From Azadirachta indica (lineage: Eukaryota > Streptophyta > Magnoliopsida > Sapindales > Meliaceae): a stretch of 64,000 nucleotides of DNA. A program made the translations under genes and the position numbers. The notes beneath the pieces are model-generated. The model made no database searches. It saw only the letters and a list, made by a program, of their open reading frames with translations, and was not told where the DNA came from. How positions within the stretch are numbered: the stretch's first letter is position 1; each line of letters begins with the position of its first letter. The stretch covers positions 5,572,966 through 5,636,965 of the forward strand of contig CM040446.1 of the NCBI GenBank assembly GCA_022749755.1, read 5' to 3'. Of this stretch, positions 40,301 through 51,655 are shown one piece after another.

Positions 40301-40349
40301 ATACACCTAACCCCACCTGATCACTTCCCCACATGAAGATCATCATCAT
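37348..40349. other. Intergenic, AT-rich
   Basis: UGNT1 5' UTR and promoter (to about 37600), followed by AT-rich DNA. A short direct duplication of TTTAATTAATGATAGTTT lies near 38895 and 38947. The block 39060-39500 is less AT-rich but only fragmentary reading frames are seen. No gene is called. Confidence 0.5.
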
Positions 40350-41225
40350 TTATCCATGGAGTTGTTGTTGTTGTTGTTGTTGTTTCTGTCGTCCTAAACC
40401 TTCTTCTTCTTCGTCATCTTCATCTTCATCTTCATCACCATGATCTTTTCTTACAACTCCCTTGTCTTTGTCTTGTCCTACAGGACTTGGTCGTATATCA
40501 TGATCAACACGAGAACTTGTCCTCGACAATGAGTAATAACTCTGCGTCTTCTTATGATATGCTGGGATTTTATTTCCCTTGTTATCATATATAATCCCAT
40601 CGTCTTCTTCGTCTGGTCTACATTTTTCTCCTAATATTATCGTCTTCTTCCACACTGAATCTTCTGTTTTCAATATCCCAGCTTTCTTCTTCTTCTTCTT
40701 AATATTATTATTATGAACGTCGTCGTTCCTCACTGACATGCTCCTCGGCATCTTCTTCATGCTCATCATACGACTCGTATCAATTCTTCTCATCGACATA
40801 GTTCTTGTCAAATTATTGCACGAATACGCTTCTCTTAATGTCTTCATGGCCGGCGGCAACGGCAGTTCCCGTCGTACATTATCATTTTCCAGCCTTTTCT
40901 GTTGATCACCTTCTTCTTCATCTGTCGTTCTCGCAGCCTGCGGAGACGGCGGTGTCATTATCGTTGTTTCTTGATCAGGGGTTGCAGTGCTGTCTTTCGA
41001 CGTATGAGAATGATCTTCCGATGATTTCTTCTCCTCTGCTCCTTTATTAACTGATGAATTCGGCGGTGGTGTTGATTTCTTTCTAATGCACAGAGCTGTA
41101 ATCATACCAATGGCGGCGGCAATCCAAGCCATTTGAAGCGATAACAGAATTAAAGAATGTACAAAATCAACATCGTCTTCATCATCATCACCTATGGGAA
41201 TTCTTCTTCCCATAGTTTTAAGCAT
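40350..41225 (-). CDS. Single-pass membrane protein of unknown function
   Basis: Intronless 291-codon gene; translation could start at MLKTMGRR or at the second Met (codon 5). After an acidic stretch (DDDEDD) comes one hydrophobic segment at about residues 23-46 (VHSLILLSLQMAWIAAAIGM...), then a long polar, probably disordered region. That region holds Ser/Thr/Pro-rich text, a repeated RTMSMRR / SRMMSMKK / RSMSVR motif at about 140-165, a Lys run (IKKKKKKAGILK), a conserved-looking block VWKKTIILGEKCRPDEEDD followed by NKGNKIPAYHKK, an acidic run and a C-terminal polyglutamine from (CAA/CAG)n. I recall similar uncharacterised plant proteins but no function. The three MSM-type basic motifs could be phosphorylation or lipid-binding sites (inference). 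Codon-level repeats near the end suggest length variation. Confidence 0.75.
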   Translation of the reverse strand: MLKTMGRRIPIGDDDEDDVDFVHSLILLSLQMAWIAAAIGMITALCIRKKSTPPPNSSVNKGAEEKKSSEDHSHTSKDSTATPDQETTIMTPPSPQAARTTDEEEGDQQKRLENDNVRRELPLPPAMKTLREAYSCNNLTRTMSMRRIDTSRMMSMKKMPRSMSVRNDDVHNNNIKKKKKKAGILKTEDSVWKKTIILGEKCRPDEEDDGIIYDNKGNKIPAYHKKTQSYYSLSRTSSRVDHDIRPSPVGQDKDKGVVRKDHGDEDEDEDDEEEEGLGRQKQQQQQQQLHG

Positions 41226-41263
41226 ACATTAATTAATATGAAAACTTTCACACGGCCAGACGG

Positions 41264-41289
41264 AGAGACAGACAGACAGACAGACAGAC
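41264..41289. repeat. (CAGA)n microsatellite
   Basis: GACAGACA repeats about 40 bp upstream of the start codon of the minus-strand membrane-protein gene, probably inside its 5' UTR. Confidence 0.85.
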
Positions 41290-41638
41290 GGATCACTGTT
41301 TTTGTGTCTGACGTATCTAACTGGTTGGAAATGTTTTCTAAAAGTCGTGGCAACACGTTAGGTTGTTGTTTTTGTTTTTGATGTTGTTAATTTGCTGATT
41401 GTTGATGATCAAAGTGTTTTCTGAGTATCCGAAACAGAATGCTTGAACTTAGGAATTAAATGAAGAAAATTAAAACTAGAGGTGAGGAGAAAATTAAGTT
41501 CTTAACTTTTATTAAAATTCATTATTTACGTGGCTAATTAATTAATCAAATCATAAATAATATATTCTACCCATGTTGATCCGAGTATTGGGTTTTCTTG
41601 TAGGCTATTTTTTTTTTATTAGGGTCCATTTTTTTTTT

Positions 41639-42382
41639 AAAAGGATATTATACTTTACCTTCTATCTTTGGGAGGAAAGTAATATATTTTCTTGAGTTTT
41701 TAATAAGTTGAGATACCTAATTTTTATAAAAATATTAAGATATCTCTTTGATATTAATAATTTTACTTTAAATTCATTATTTTACTCTTCAGTTATTAAC
41801 AATATATAAAATAATCATATTATCTTTATTTTTATTTTGTAATAATTAATATAATTTTTATTTTAATATTTAAATTTAAAAGTAATAAAAATATTTTGAC
41901 CTTCAATTATTTTTCTTCTCCTAAATTTGATATCAAAAATTTTTGAATATATTAATTATATATAAGTTTTAAAATAAATCATTTATTTAAAATAGTTTAT
42001 TTTAAAAATTATGTATATTTTATAATATTAAAATAAGAACAATTAATATTTTTAAAATAAAATAAAAATATAATTATCATCGTAATTTTTAGTATTGTCT
42101 GAATATTTGTTTTTTTAAAAATAAGACTATTTTAAATAACTCATCTATTTTAAAATTATATATAATTAATATTGTCAAAAAATTTAAGAGCATGTTTGGA
42201 AGGAGAAACATAATTAAGGATCAAAATATTATTATTATTTTTAAATCTAAATATTAGAATAAAATTATATTGATTATTATAAAATAAAAATAAGAATAAT
42301 ATAATTATTTTATATGTTAAAAATTTAGGGGGTAAATTACTTGTCTCCAAAACTGAGAGAGGTAAAGTATAATATCTCTTTT
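41639..42382. mobile_element. Foldback MITE, copy A
   Basis: The ends are inverted copies: GATATTATACTTTACCT at 41644-41660 and its complement at about 42360-42376. Internal blocks at 41780-41930 and 42190-42320 are also inverted copies of each other, so most of the 0.74 kb element can fold into one hairpin. No coding capacity. A target duplication cannot be judged because poly-T and poly-A runs flank it. Confidence 0.65.
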
Positions 42383-42540
42383 GAAAAAAAAAATTGGCAA
42401 TTTTTAATTAATTAATTAATTTTTTAACTTTTAAGAGATTAATTTAATTTAATTAATATATAAATAATATATTTTTTCTAATAAAATATACATTACAAAT
42501 TATACATATATGGTAAATTTTATCTTTTTATTATATAAGG

Positions 42541-43015
42541 TAGGGGTAGGCAGAAAATCGGTTGAATCGGACTGGATCAAAATCAGACCGAAATTTACAT
42601 GTTCAATCCAGTATTTTATACAATTTAGTCTGATTTCGGTTTTTAATATAAAAAAATCAGAATTTTTGGTTCAATTTCGGTTTTAATCTAAAAAATTTGA
42701 ATCGAAGTGAAAATATTATTTTTTAATATTTTTTATCTAAATGACGTCGTTTGATTATATTTTTATAAAACGATGTCGTTTAATATATTGAAAAATTTTT
42801 AAAAAATAATAAATTTATCTAAAAGTCGAACCGATTCGAAAACCGAATTGATCGATTCGAATTTAATTTGGTTTTAACATGTAATTAGTTTGATCCGGTC
42901 TGAATTTTTCTTCCTACTCGATTCGGTCCGGTATCAAAAATTTTAAAATCCAAAATTTTTAAGTATCATTTGGTTTTTAAAAAATTCGGACCAAATCAGA
43001 TTGTGCCCACCCTTA
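42541..43015. mobile_element. hAT-type MITE with 8-bp target duplication
   Basis: A 475 bp element starting TAGGGGTAGGCA and ending TGCCCACCCTTA, giving a 12-bp inverted repeat with 10 matches. It is flanked by a perfect 8-bp direct repeat ATATAAGG at 42533-42540 and 43016-43023, the hAT signature. The interior contains self-complementary GGTTCGAAT-like words. It is related to the element at 20236-20704. Confidence 0.88.
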
Positions 43016-43547
43016 ATATAAGGTTATTTTGGTCTTTACACATATAGTGTTAATTACAATAAAGGTAAATGTGTCATTTTACTATTTACCGTTAGTTTTA
43101 AAGGTGATTTAGAATTAAAAGAGGTACTTTTGATAATTTTTAAAAAATTGATGTTATTTATAGAAATTGTTAATAAATTAATGGATAAAGTTGAAAATTA
43201 CTTTATAATAATTAAAGTTTGCGTCATTGGCCTACATAAATTATTCTTAGTTTATACAAATTATAGATGAGTGATTAAATAAATATTAATTCCAAAAAAA
43301 ATATAGACAATAATTAAAAAATGATCTAATCAATAATAAATTCAAAATCTAAAAGGATATATTTAAATTTTTTTAAAAAAAAAACGCTATATGAAAATAA
43401 CAAATTATTTCATTAAGAAAAAATCATGTTCATAATCAATTTCTACAAAAATTTAAATTTTATTTTTAATTGTTTTAATTCTTTCAAGTGTTTGTATATT
43501 AAATCTATAAAGTAGATATATTTTTGTAATTTATCCATAATTTATAA

Positions 43548-43660
43548 GGGTTTTAACAAAAAACAACCACTATTTCCTCTTAAAAATCAAATTTAACCAC
43601 CTAAAATATTTTCATTCAAAACTAACCAATCTTATTATCTTTGGACAAAATTGCCCCTAT
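43548..43660 (+). repeat. MULE left terminal inverted repeat
   Basis: Begins GGGTTTTAACAAAAAACAA and ends near GGACAAAATTGCCCCTAT. Pairs with the right terminus over its whole length with scattered mismatches. Confidence 0.85.
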
Positions 43661-44050
43661 AAAAAAGTTATCTCAAACATAAGTTATGTGACCATAATCC
43701 ATCCAAGTTTCCTTCATTCAACTCTTAAGCAACAAAACTGAGCACAACATTCGCATCTTTTCCATCCTGCATAGTACAGGTTCGTTATCTCTCCATTGTG
43801 CATAAATTCTGCCTTTTTCCTTTTTGTTGTTCTTTAAGTAGACAAGTTCTTTAGTTTTTAATTTTCTAATCGTAACAATTTGAATGCATGGAATTGGCTT
43901 TGATTTTGGTTGAACATATTTGAGGGAGATTGAGGGAGATCGAAGGAGATTGAATTGAAATTTAAGAGAGGTTGAAGGGAAATCCAAAACGATGATTTGC
44001 TTTGCTCTCTATTTGCAGGAAGATGGCAGTGCCCGATAGTGCATCGAATT

Positions 44051-44215
44051 GCACTCTTGAGCACATAGAATTTTATGTGATCGAGAGTGCAATTCCATGT
44101 ACTCTCGAGTGGGCAATTTTTTAGGGCATTATGCCCCCCTCGAGAGTGCATGGAATTGCAATACTCTCGAGCATCATTGGTCGAGAATATGGCTTCATGG
44201 ACTCTCAAGCGGGGC
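44051..44215. repeat. Hairpin cluster 1 (CTCGAGAGT word), left end of MULE
   Basis: Several overlapping inverted repeats. Arms 44051-44067 and 44074-44090 (GCACTCTTGAGCACATA against its complement, 15 of 17 paired) form a tight stem-loop. Arms 44088-44109 and 44139-44160 are complementary at 21 of 22 bases (TGCAATTCCATG... and CTCGAGAGTGCATGG...). Further ACTCTCGAG and ACTCTCAAG words lie at 44163 and 44201. The cluster lies upstream of the Ulp1-like gene relic. Confidence 0.8.
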
Positions 44216-45194
44216 AGAATGCCCCCAAAATTTTTTGTCTCCAGCTTATGATTGATTGGCTTATGAAGTTTTTGCATCCTTTTTCACATTATTTTTGTTG
44301 CAGTATATGCATTTCACATTTTTATTCATAGGATTGATCAAAAGGAGGGAGTATTTTGACAAGTTGAAGAAGGGAAATATAGCTTTTATATGTTGCACTG
44401 CTATATGTACTGATATGTATTGGGGAAAAAACCTTTATTAGTCAAATAAAACTATTTACTATTATAAGGCAACATGTAATGTAGATGTTGAGTTAGGTGG
44501 AATTGCTAGGATGTCAATTCTTTTATTTCATTTTGTGTTGAAAGCCGTCCAGTTAAAGTTTTTATTTGTTGTTTTGTGATTTTTGAATTAGATCTTTCAA
44601 AGTTGTGCAAAGACAGAAAAAGATGATATATTACTTTTAACAATATGATTTATTATTTTATTGTTGGTTATGCAGATCTATAGTTATATAGGATAAACAT
44701 AATCATCATCTATTGTATATGTTGATAAAATCAGCTAATATCACTGGTGATTTTAAAATAAATTAATTGCAGTGCCTGGAAATACCTGTGATAACTATAA
44801 TGCATGGATGCGTTAATTGATGCATTCAAATGAGAAATTAAAAATTCCTTACATCGTGGCTGTTCTTTATGTTATTGGTATCAATTTCATATAAATTATC
44901 CCACTGCAGGAAACGATGGTTGCCATTGGGTCCCTGAAGATCAGTGTGAAAGATCATTTTTGTGCTGAGATGTTATCGTTGTCACACTTAAGATCTACAA
45001 ATTATATGTGATAAGTTGACAATCAACAGCATTTATTGTTCAAACAGATATATTTGGGTCATTTTTTGGACATATAGGGTGGTTTAAAGTTTTCTGGAAA
45101 CCTGATTTATAATATGCTATTTCATGAGGTTAAGACCGACCATTGGGAGCAAGAGATGTAGTTTAAGATTAGGGACATCTAGACTAGGTTTTCT

Positions 45195-47767
45195 TGTATG
45201 GAGTTTGGGTTGATGACAAGCATGAATTTTAGGCCGTTTTTGGATGTTGAGGTGAAGAGCAATTGGCTTAGAGACTTGTATTTTAGTGGACAGGACAGTT
45301 ACAATTTAGATATTATTTACCAAGTTTTCACTGGTCTAAACTTAAAGACAATTGATGACATGGATGTAGTGAAATTGTCACTATACTTTCTATTAGAACG
45401 TATCCTTATCAGTAGGGGATCCAGATATAGATTGTTGATGACCTAGACAAGTTCAATAGATATCCGTGGGGATCAACAGCTTGGTGGTATACGTATCGTT
45501 CATTGAGTCGAGTGTTAATAGGTAAGACCGCGCATTTTAAGGTTAAATAAAAAAGGGATAAAGCAAAGGGGAAAAAGTATGTGAATAAGTATAATCTTGA
45601 AAGATTTCCCATATCATTTCAGGTACAGAATAACACTTAAATGTATGGGAACTTCTACACTTTTTATCTTTCTTAATGCTAAATTTATGTTAATTATCAA
45701 TAGGTGTAGATTTATGAGATTGTATCGACAGCAAGGTCTGTGTTCGGATAACGCACCAACAAATGTTTGCCATGGATACTACGTTGGTAATCTCCGGCGA
45801 GGAATGCCATATCCAAACTGCTGGATACTTTGATTTTTACAGCTGAGACCGTATGCAATGTTTCACATGATAATTGATAATCAGCTGATTGTGTGTCACT
45901 ATTTTATACTGATACTGACATTAAATTATTTTTTTTTTCTCTCTTACAGCCACCAGTGATAATACTATGAGAGTCTACGAAGGAGAAGTTTTAGTATCTT
46001 TATGCATTACAACTTTTAGATATAGTTAGCCCTCTAGAGGGTGAATATGGAGGTCATGTTAGCATGGATGCCTTTATTACACATGATTCATATCAGACTC
46101 CTCCTGCATCACACTAACTCAGCAGAAGACGCTGACGACTCTAAAGAGGTCAAAGAAGGTACAACAATATATAGATATTTATATTTTTAACTTACTAATT
46201 TTTTACTTCTTTTGTGACATTTATACTCTATAAGAGATATGAATTTGGTTTTATCTAATATTCTTGTGTAAGCTTTTCTAGGGAAAGTGACCCCAGGGGA
46301 GGAAGCGCGAACATAATCCACTAGTGACAGAGGTGCTTACTAATAATATACTATTTCCACCGTTCTATTTCATTGAAATTTCACACGAAATTCGAGAATT
46401 GCGAGTCTATTTTGAGGCATTCAAGGATAGGCAGGAGGCTATTGGTCGAAGCCATGAGGAAGCTTTGCACCGTTAGACAGAGGCCTTGTCGAGCTTAGTG
46501 GATAAGTTTTGTGGACTGTTTCACTCAGACCAACAGCCTATGGGTCAGGTACTGTTGAGTATTTTTTTATTGCAATTTAATTGAAACACATTGGAGGGTG
46601 ATTGAGGCCTTGCTTATTTAAGTTATGACATGCATTTTGTTTTTGTATGGTTTTCGTCGTCATTACAGCAAACTAATGTCGGCAAAGAAGGTGAGGCAAG
46701 TATCCGCATCCTTTCCATTCTACCTCCTCTAGACTGCAAAACTGATTCGGACTGATGTAGAAGAAGGGGCCAACGTTACGGAGCCCATACGTTAACGTAT
46801 TTAGTACGTTGACACCCAAGTGCGAGCATAGTTCGAGGTTGGGTATGAGTTGAAGCCTCGTGCACCCGTCCCTGATGGGTTGTATGACAATGTCTAACAA
46901 TGGTTAGCAACACTAGGGGCACAAATAGAGGGCGATATCGTTACAGTCACTCTCGATTAGGTTATAGTTATTCTTGAGCCAGGCAATTGGTTAGAGGACT
47001 CGGTGTGTGATAATTTGTTCGATTGAAAAGCAGTTTAACATTTAAAATTACTTTGTACTTCACAGTCACTTACATATGTACAGACACATTTAAAATGTCT
47101 GCACGCACTTGAATTTATTCAAATGTTTTTGTGCAGCATATTACCGAGTACATAGACTTGTTAACCCATCGTTAGATGGTGCTGCCGGAGATGGTGCATT
47201 AGAATTGGACAGTCACGTCCCCCCATCTGTATATAAGTACCCATCTAATAATGACCTGATTTATATTTTAATTGCAAGAAGAGGGAGCTTGTTCTAGGGC
47301 AGTTTTACTCCAACAGTGATTTAGAAAGGTTCGTGTTAGGGAGGAAGAGCTCAGTTCATAGGGACTGGAGGTTTATTGACATCGTCTACATCCCTGTCAA
47401 CGTGCTTGGTGCTCATTGGGTGACATGCGCTGTTGATTTAAAAAGCAAACAGATCACGGTGTACAACTCGATGCCAGGAGCTCATAGGGATGACAATATA
47501 GCAGCTGCTATAATGCTAATTTGTGTCCTGTTACCATACATGCTTCAGTATACTGGCTTTTATTGGTATCATACGGATGTTTCCGCATATCTTGCTTCAT
47601 TCACTTATATTTGTTCGGCGCATGGCATCCCTCATCGGGCTCTCGATTTTGCCGATTGTGGGATTTTCTTATGCATGTTTACACATTATTTATCAATAGG
47701 TCGCATTTTTTATTTTACCTTTAAGGATAGACCCTCAATGAGAGTGAAAGTTATTGTTGACTTGTAG
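45195..47767 (+). pseudogene. MULE-borne DUF1985 / Ulp1-like cysteine protease gene, decayed
   Basis: The 5' part (about 45195-45830) encodes a DUF1985-type domain: GLMTSMNFRPFLDVEVKSN, DSYNLDIIYQVFTGLNLK, then after a frameshift near 45430 the text DLDKFNRYPWGSTAWWYTYR, followed by an in-frame TAA near 45548 and further stops. The middle is unrecognised apart from a broken coiled-coil-like stretch (46370-46550). The 3' part (about 47300-47767) is an open C48/Ulp1 peptidase-like domain with RDWRFIDIVYIPVN, GAHWVTCAVDLKSKQITVYN and DCGIFLCMF. It keeps candidate catalytic His (AHW), Asp (VDL) and Cys (DCG), but the oxyanion Gln normally a few residues before DCG is not seen. In the family, Ulp1 enzymes cleave SUMO; the role in MULEs is unknown. 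The gene as a whole cannot make an intact protein. Confidence 0.8.
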
Positions 47768-48094
47768 AGGGGGTCAGCTATCTTAGAGATATTATATGTA
47801 AACTGGTTTTTTTGTTATTTTTTATTATTTCTTATAAACAAATGTTGCATAGTATTTTTTTGTGCTCAATACAAGTAAACATGAAAATATTGTTAAGGCT
47901 TTATACGTTTACAAATATAAGAATAAAAAACATATTACATAAAGCATAACGAATTAACAAACATAACCATAAAAACATATCGCATAATGAGATAAATAAA
48001 TATACGAGTATAAGAATAATTATACATAGCCTGACGGAATGAAATACTACATTGATGTAAGCATTAAAAAAAATAAAAATTTTCGCATGCAATC

Positions 48095-48258
48095 TGCCAC
48101 GCTCAAGAGTACACTATCGACCAAGGCCTCGCTCGAGAGTGCACTCTTGAGCGTGGTAGAATGCTTGCACAAATACTTTGTAACATTCATTCTGCTATGG
48201 TAGAAAGTGCACTCTTGAACAAGCCTTATTCGAGACTGCACTCTCAAGCATGGTAGAA
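48095..48258. repeat. Hairpin cluster 2, between the convergent MULE genes
   Basis: Centred on the near-perfect 22-bp palindrome at 48131-48152 (GCTCGAGAGTG-CACTCTTGAGC). Text at 48094-48115 is complementary at about 20 of 22 bases to 48139-48160. A diverged second copy spans 48198-48257 and shares TGGTAGAATGC, TGCACAAAT and ACTTTG/GCTTTG-type text with the first. It lies in the gap between the ends of the Ulp1-like and transposase relics. Confidence 0.8.
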
Positions 48259-48552
48259 TGCATGCACAAATGCTTTGTTTGTTATTGTACATTGTGAACA
48301 TATCACATATTAGTATAAAATATAAATAATATATCCATCTATTAGAATTAATTGTCAAGTTTGTATAAGTGTATTATCAAGTATTGACCAATGGCATGTA
48401 AAAATCAAACTAAACATATTCCATACACAACAAGAAAATAAACTAATTTTATTAAAACCAATGAAATTTGAAGATAATCTCAAATACGGGTAATTTAAAA
48501 GGTTACACAAGTCGTATATTGCTAAAAATGTATATAACTAAACATGAAACAA

Positions 48553-51120
48553 TTAGCTTGGGTGAAAAGGAATCGAATTTCTATATGTGGAATGGTTGTG
48601 ACCAAGGGCTTGGCACAAAGAACACCTCCTTGTAATGACGTCTTCTCTTTGGGATGAGACCCGTTGTTTTCTCGATCGACCGATCGGAATGCGTTCTCTT
48701 GTAGGTTTGACATTTTTTTCACATAACTTCGATAGAATCACTTAATCACTATTGTCTCCAACCAGGTGGATTGGCTCAGTGTACGCATGGACGAATGCAT
48801 TCGTGCTGTAAAATAGTGAGCAAATTGGGTTAATTGCAAGTCGAACATGTCTGCACGTAACAAGAGCATGAGCGTAAGGTAATTGTGAAATTTCAAAATG
48901 TTTATAAGATCATTTCTTCTACCGTAGATCGACTACATCTACCCTTCCATAATTATTCATTTAGAACTCGAATCGCATAACTGAGTCCACAGTCAACTCT
49001 GTTTGCTCATCAACTTTACTCTATGCCCACACGGTCAAGTACCTTTATCGTGCAGCAGTCAACTCTTGACGCTCGTAAAACCATCTTTAGATAACAAACC
49101 TAATAGAGTCAATCAGCAGTATAATGGGGAAAGTCTGTGCAAGTCTTAATAAAGAATTCATACTCTCAGCAATGTTAGTGGTCAACATGTCATACCGTTG
49201 TGAAGGGAAGTGTCATCTAGCCTATTTGCGAACACCTACTTCATTTTCTAAGTACGCTGTAGCAGCAGGATGCATCGACCTTATATTACCTAAAAATTCA
49301 GTAAACTCACTAATTCAATATGCTTCAACAGTGCTAGTATGCTACCATGAAAGTCTCAATCCTTTTTTGCCGCATTGTGTATTTCGCTTTAAGATTCCCA
49401 AAATTATGATAAGCATAAAATCCATGTACTACATCAGGGAAAATTGTGAAAATTCTTTTCTCAATGGAAGTATGATGGTCGGAGATGAAAACCGAGTCCT
49501 TTATCGGACCAATTGCATCTTATAACTTTGGAAAAAACTATTCTCATGATGCATCATTTTCTGAATCGGTAACTTTGAAAGCAACAGGATATATTTCATT
49601 ATTCTCATCCACTGCAACTACAACAAATTATGACTCACGGTACTTTCCCTTTAAAATTGTACCATCCATGGCAATAATAGGTCATATAGTGTTGTAAAAC
49701 CTTCGAATACATGAACTTAATGCCATGAAAAAGTATAAGAAATGGTCCTCTCAGTTTTAATCGCAGTGACCGTACCCTGATTTTTTTCTTCGAGGACGTA
49801 GTAATATAATGGTAGTCCCTTGCACGATTTACTTAGATCTCCACATAGCAGCTTTAACGCTTCTTTCTTACTACATCAAGTCTTTGAGCAAGGAAGATGA
49901 ACCCCATAATCGTTCTGAATGTCATTATGAATATTTCTCGAAGTGTTAATTCTACTGGCATCTTTGAACTTGTCCCTGATAATTTGGCTGATGAGCTGAA
50001 TTGTTGCTTGTTGGTGTTCATCCTATAACTTGTCATTTTAACATGTATGACTTGTGTTAATGCGTGTAACTTGAAAAAAAGCATCGTTGTCATTCTTAAT
50101 TGCCCGAATTCGCCATTTACAACCCTCCACAATACATTTCGCTTCAAATCTTTGGGTGGTTGACTTGGAAATTTTGAACTGAAAGTGGTTTTTCAATGCC
50201 ATCAACCCTTATTTGTCTCGCAGTTCTTGTTTCGTTTTGAAACTGTGGCCCACGCACATTGTGGGCACTGTACGATTGCTCGATAAAGCATTGCCAATGA
50301 ATGTTGTGGCGATGGGACTAAAGGCAAAAAACGAATGTACCAATTCAATGATGATGGATCTTTCATTGGGCTACTTTTGTCTACTGGATTAGGACAATCG
50401 GCTTCCTTTGTCTCAATTTCTTCATTATCGACAACATTTCTAAATTCTCTATCAGTAACAAAATCTATGCCAACGAATTCCAGTTGACATGTATAATACT
50501 CCGGGGGTTGTATAACAATCTGACGAGGCAGGGAAATACCTCTATCAAATATGGTTGCATCAGCTTCGTTGACACGTTGCCCATGTTGACCAATTAGCAA
50601 ATCTATGTGTTCAACCAATGATGGTTGTTCTTTGTATTGCATTGATGGACGCACATGATCTGTTGCACTAGAACACTAAAATTGTGTTGGGATTGGAGGA
50701 ACCAGAGTACTCGGATAATTGTCATTTTGTAGTCTTACTTCTTCGGTTTCTCCCACTCGTTCTATGTCCATATATAGTGTATAATATGCTCTCATGTTCG
50801 ATAAGTAGTCTAAACTGTTAGAGTTCATAAATTCTCTAAACGTAAATTCATTATTAATATTTGTAGGAACGGGGGGCACTCCCCACCCTTGTATAGTATC
50901 AATAAAAATCGCTTTTACCCTAATTTTTCACTTAGTAAGATTAATCTTGTATGCTCTGTACATAATTTGTATAAAATTTTTGATCGAAATGTTCCGACCC
51001 ATACACAATGGCATGCTTTTGCCACCAATATATATCTCGCTACCTTGTGAAGTCTATTTCTATGATCTGCCGAATCGAGTGTTAATCGTTAACTTTGTAA
51101 CCATACCACACCTATGTCAC
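48553..51120 (-). pseudogene. mudrA-type MULE transposase, decayed
   Basis: Read on the minus strand, pieces of a Mutator transposase occur in the right order across several frames. The N-terminal region (51120-50200) includes GWGVPPVPTNINNEFTFREF and EYYTCQLEFVGIDFVTDREF. The plant MuDR DNA-binding-like segment is near 50150-50050. The MULE catalytic domain is near 49700-49300 (LKGKYR, DENNEIYP-like and HFGNLKAKY-like text split by stops). The characteristic NIAESMNSLLRLAQTFP block is near 49190-49130, followed by RWFYERQE near 49080. A zinc-knuckle-like CSLCQALGHNHSTYRN lies near 48590-48630, with the final Cys replaced by Tyr. Many stop codons and frame changes show that it is inactive. 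No intact protein is given or implied. Confidence 0.82.
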
Positions 51121-51179
51121 AACATGTTAGTTATTAGTAAAAAAAACAGAATAAGATAAATTCTACATAACACAGGTTC

Positions 51180-51278
51180 TATCTTGCTCGAGAGTTAAGT
51201 CTTGAGCAAAACTCTCAAGCAAAACTCTCAAACAAGTTTGTTCCTAGCTTGCTCGAGACTTAACTCTCAAGCAAGATA
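51180..51278. repeat. Hairpin cluster 3, right end of MULE
   Basis: Arms 51180-51209 and 51249-51278 are complementary at about 28 of 30 bases (TATCTTGCTCGAGAGTTAAG and its partner). Between them are two direct copies of CAAAACTCTCAA. It lies upstream of the minus-strand transposase relic, mirroring cluster 1 upstream of the Ulp1-like relic. Confidence 0.82.
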
Positions 51279-51655
51279 GAAATTGGTCTGTTTTAGTTTC
51301 TAGTTCGCGAATCCAGTCATGTTCAACATGTGGATTTCTCCATTTTTCTTATACAACTGTTTACATCATAGCAAATCTCCCAACTCTAACTATTACATTG
51401 TGTATTTTAATATAAAATAACATAAAACAATATACCTTCAACTAACTAAATTAAAAAGGTAAAAAATCGAATCTCACCTTTGTAATCAATTTTGGATTAC
51501 TTATAATTATTACTTAGTATAATGTATAACAATGACAAAGTTAACGAACTTTTTGAATTGGGTGTTTAGAAATTATGTTTTGTTTTGTTTTTAGAGAGAA
51601 TTTGGACGAACTAAGGAAGAGAGAAAAATAGAAGAGAGAAAATTTAAGGAAAAGG

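Noticed and set aside
44051..44215. CRISPR-like array
   Set aside because: Repeats are inverted and overlapping without regular spacers, and the genome is a plant's.
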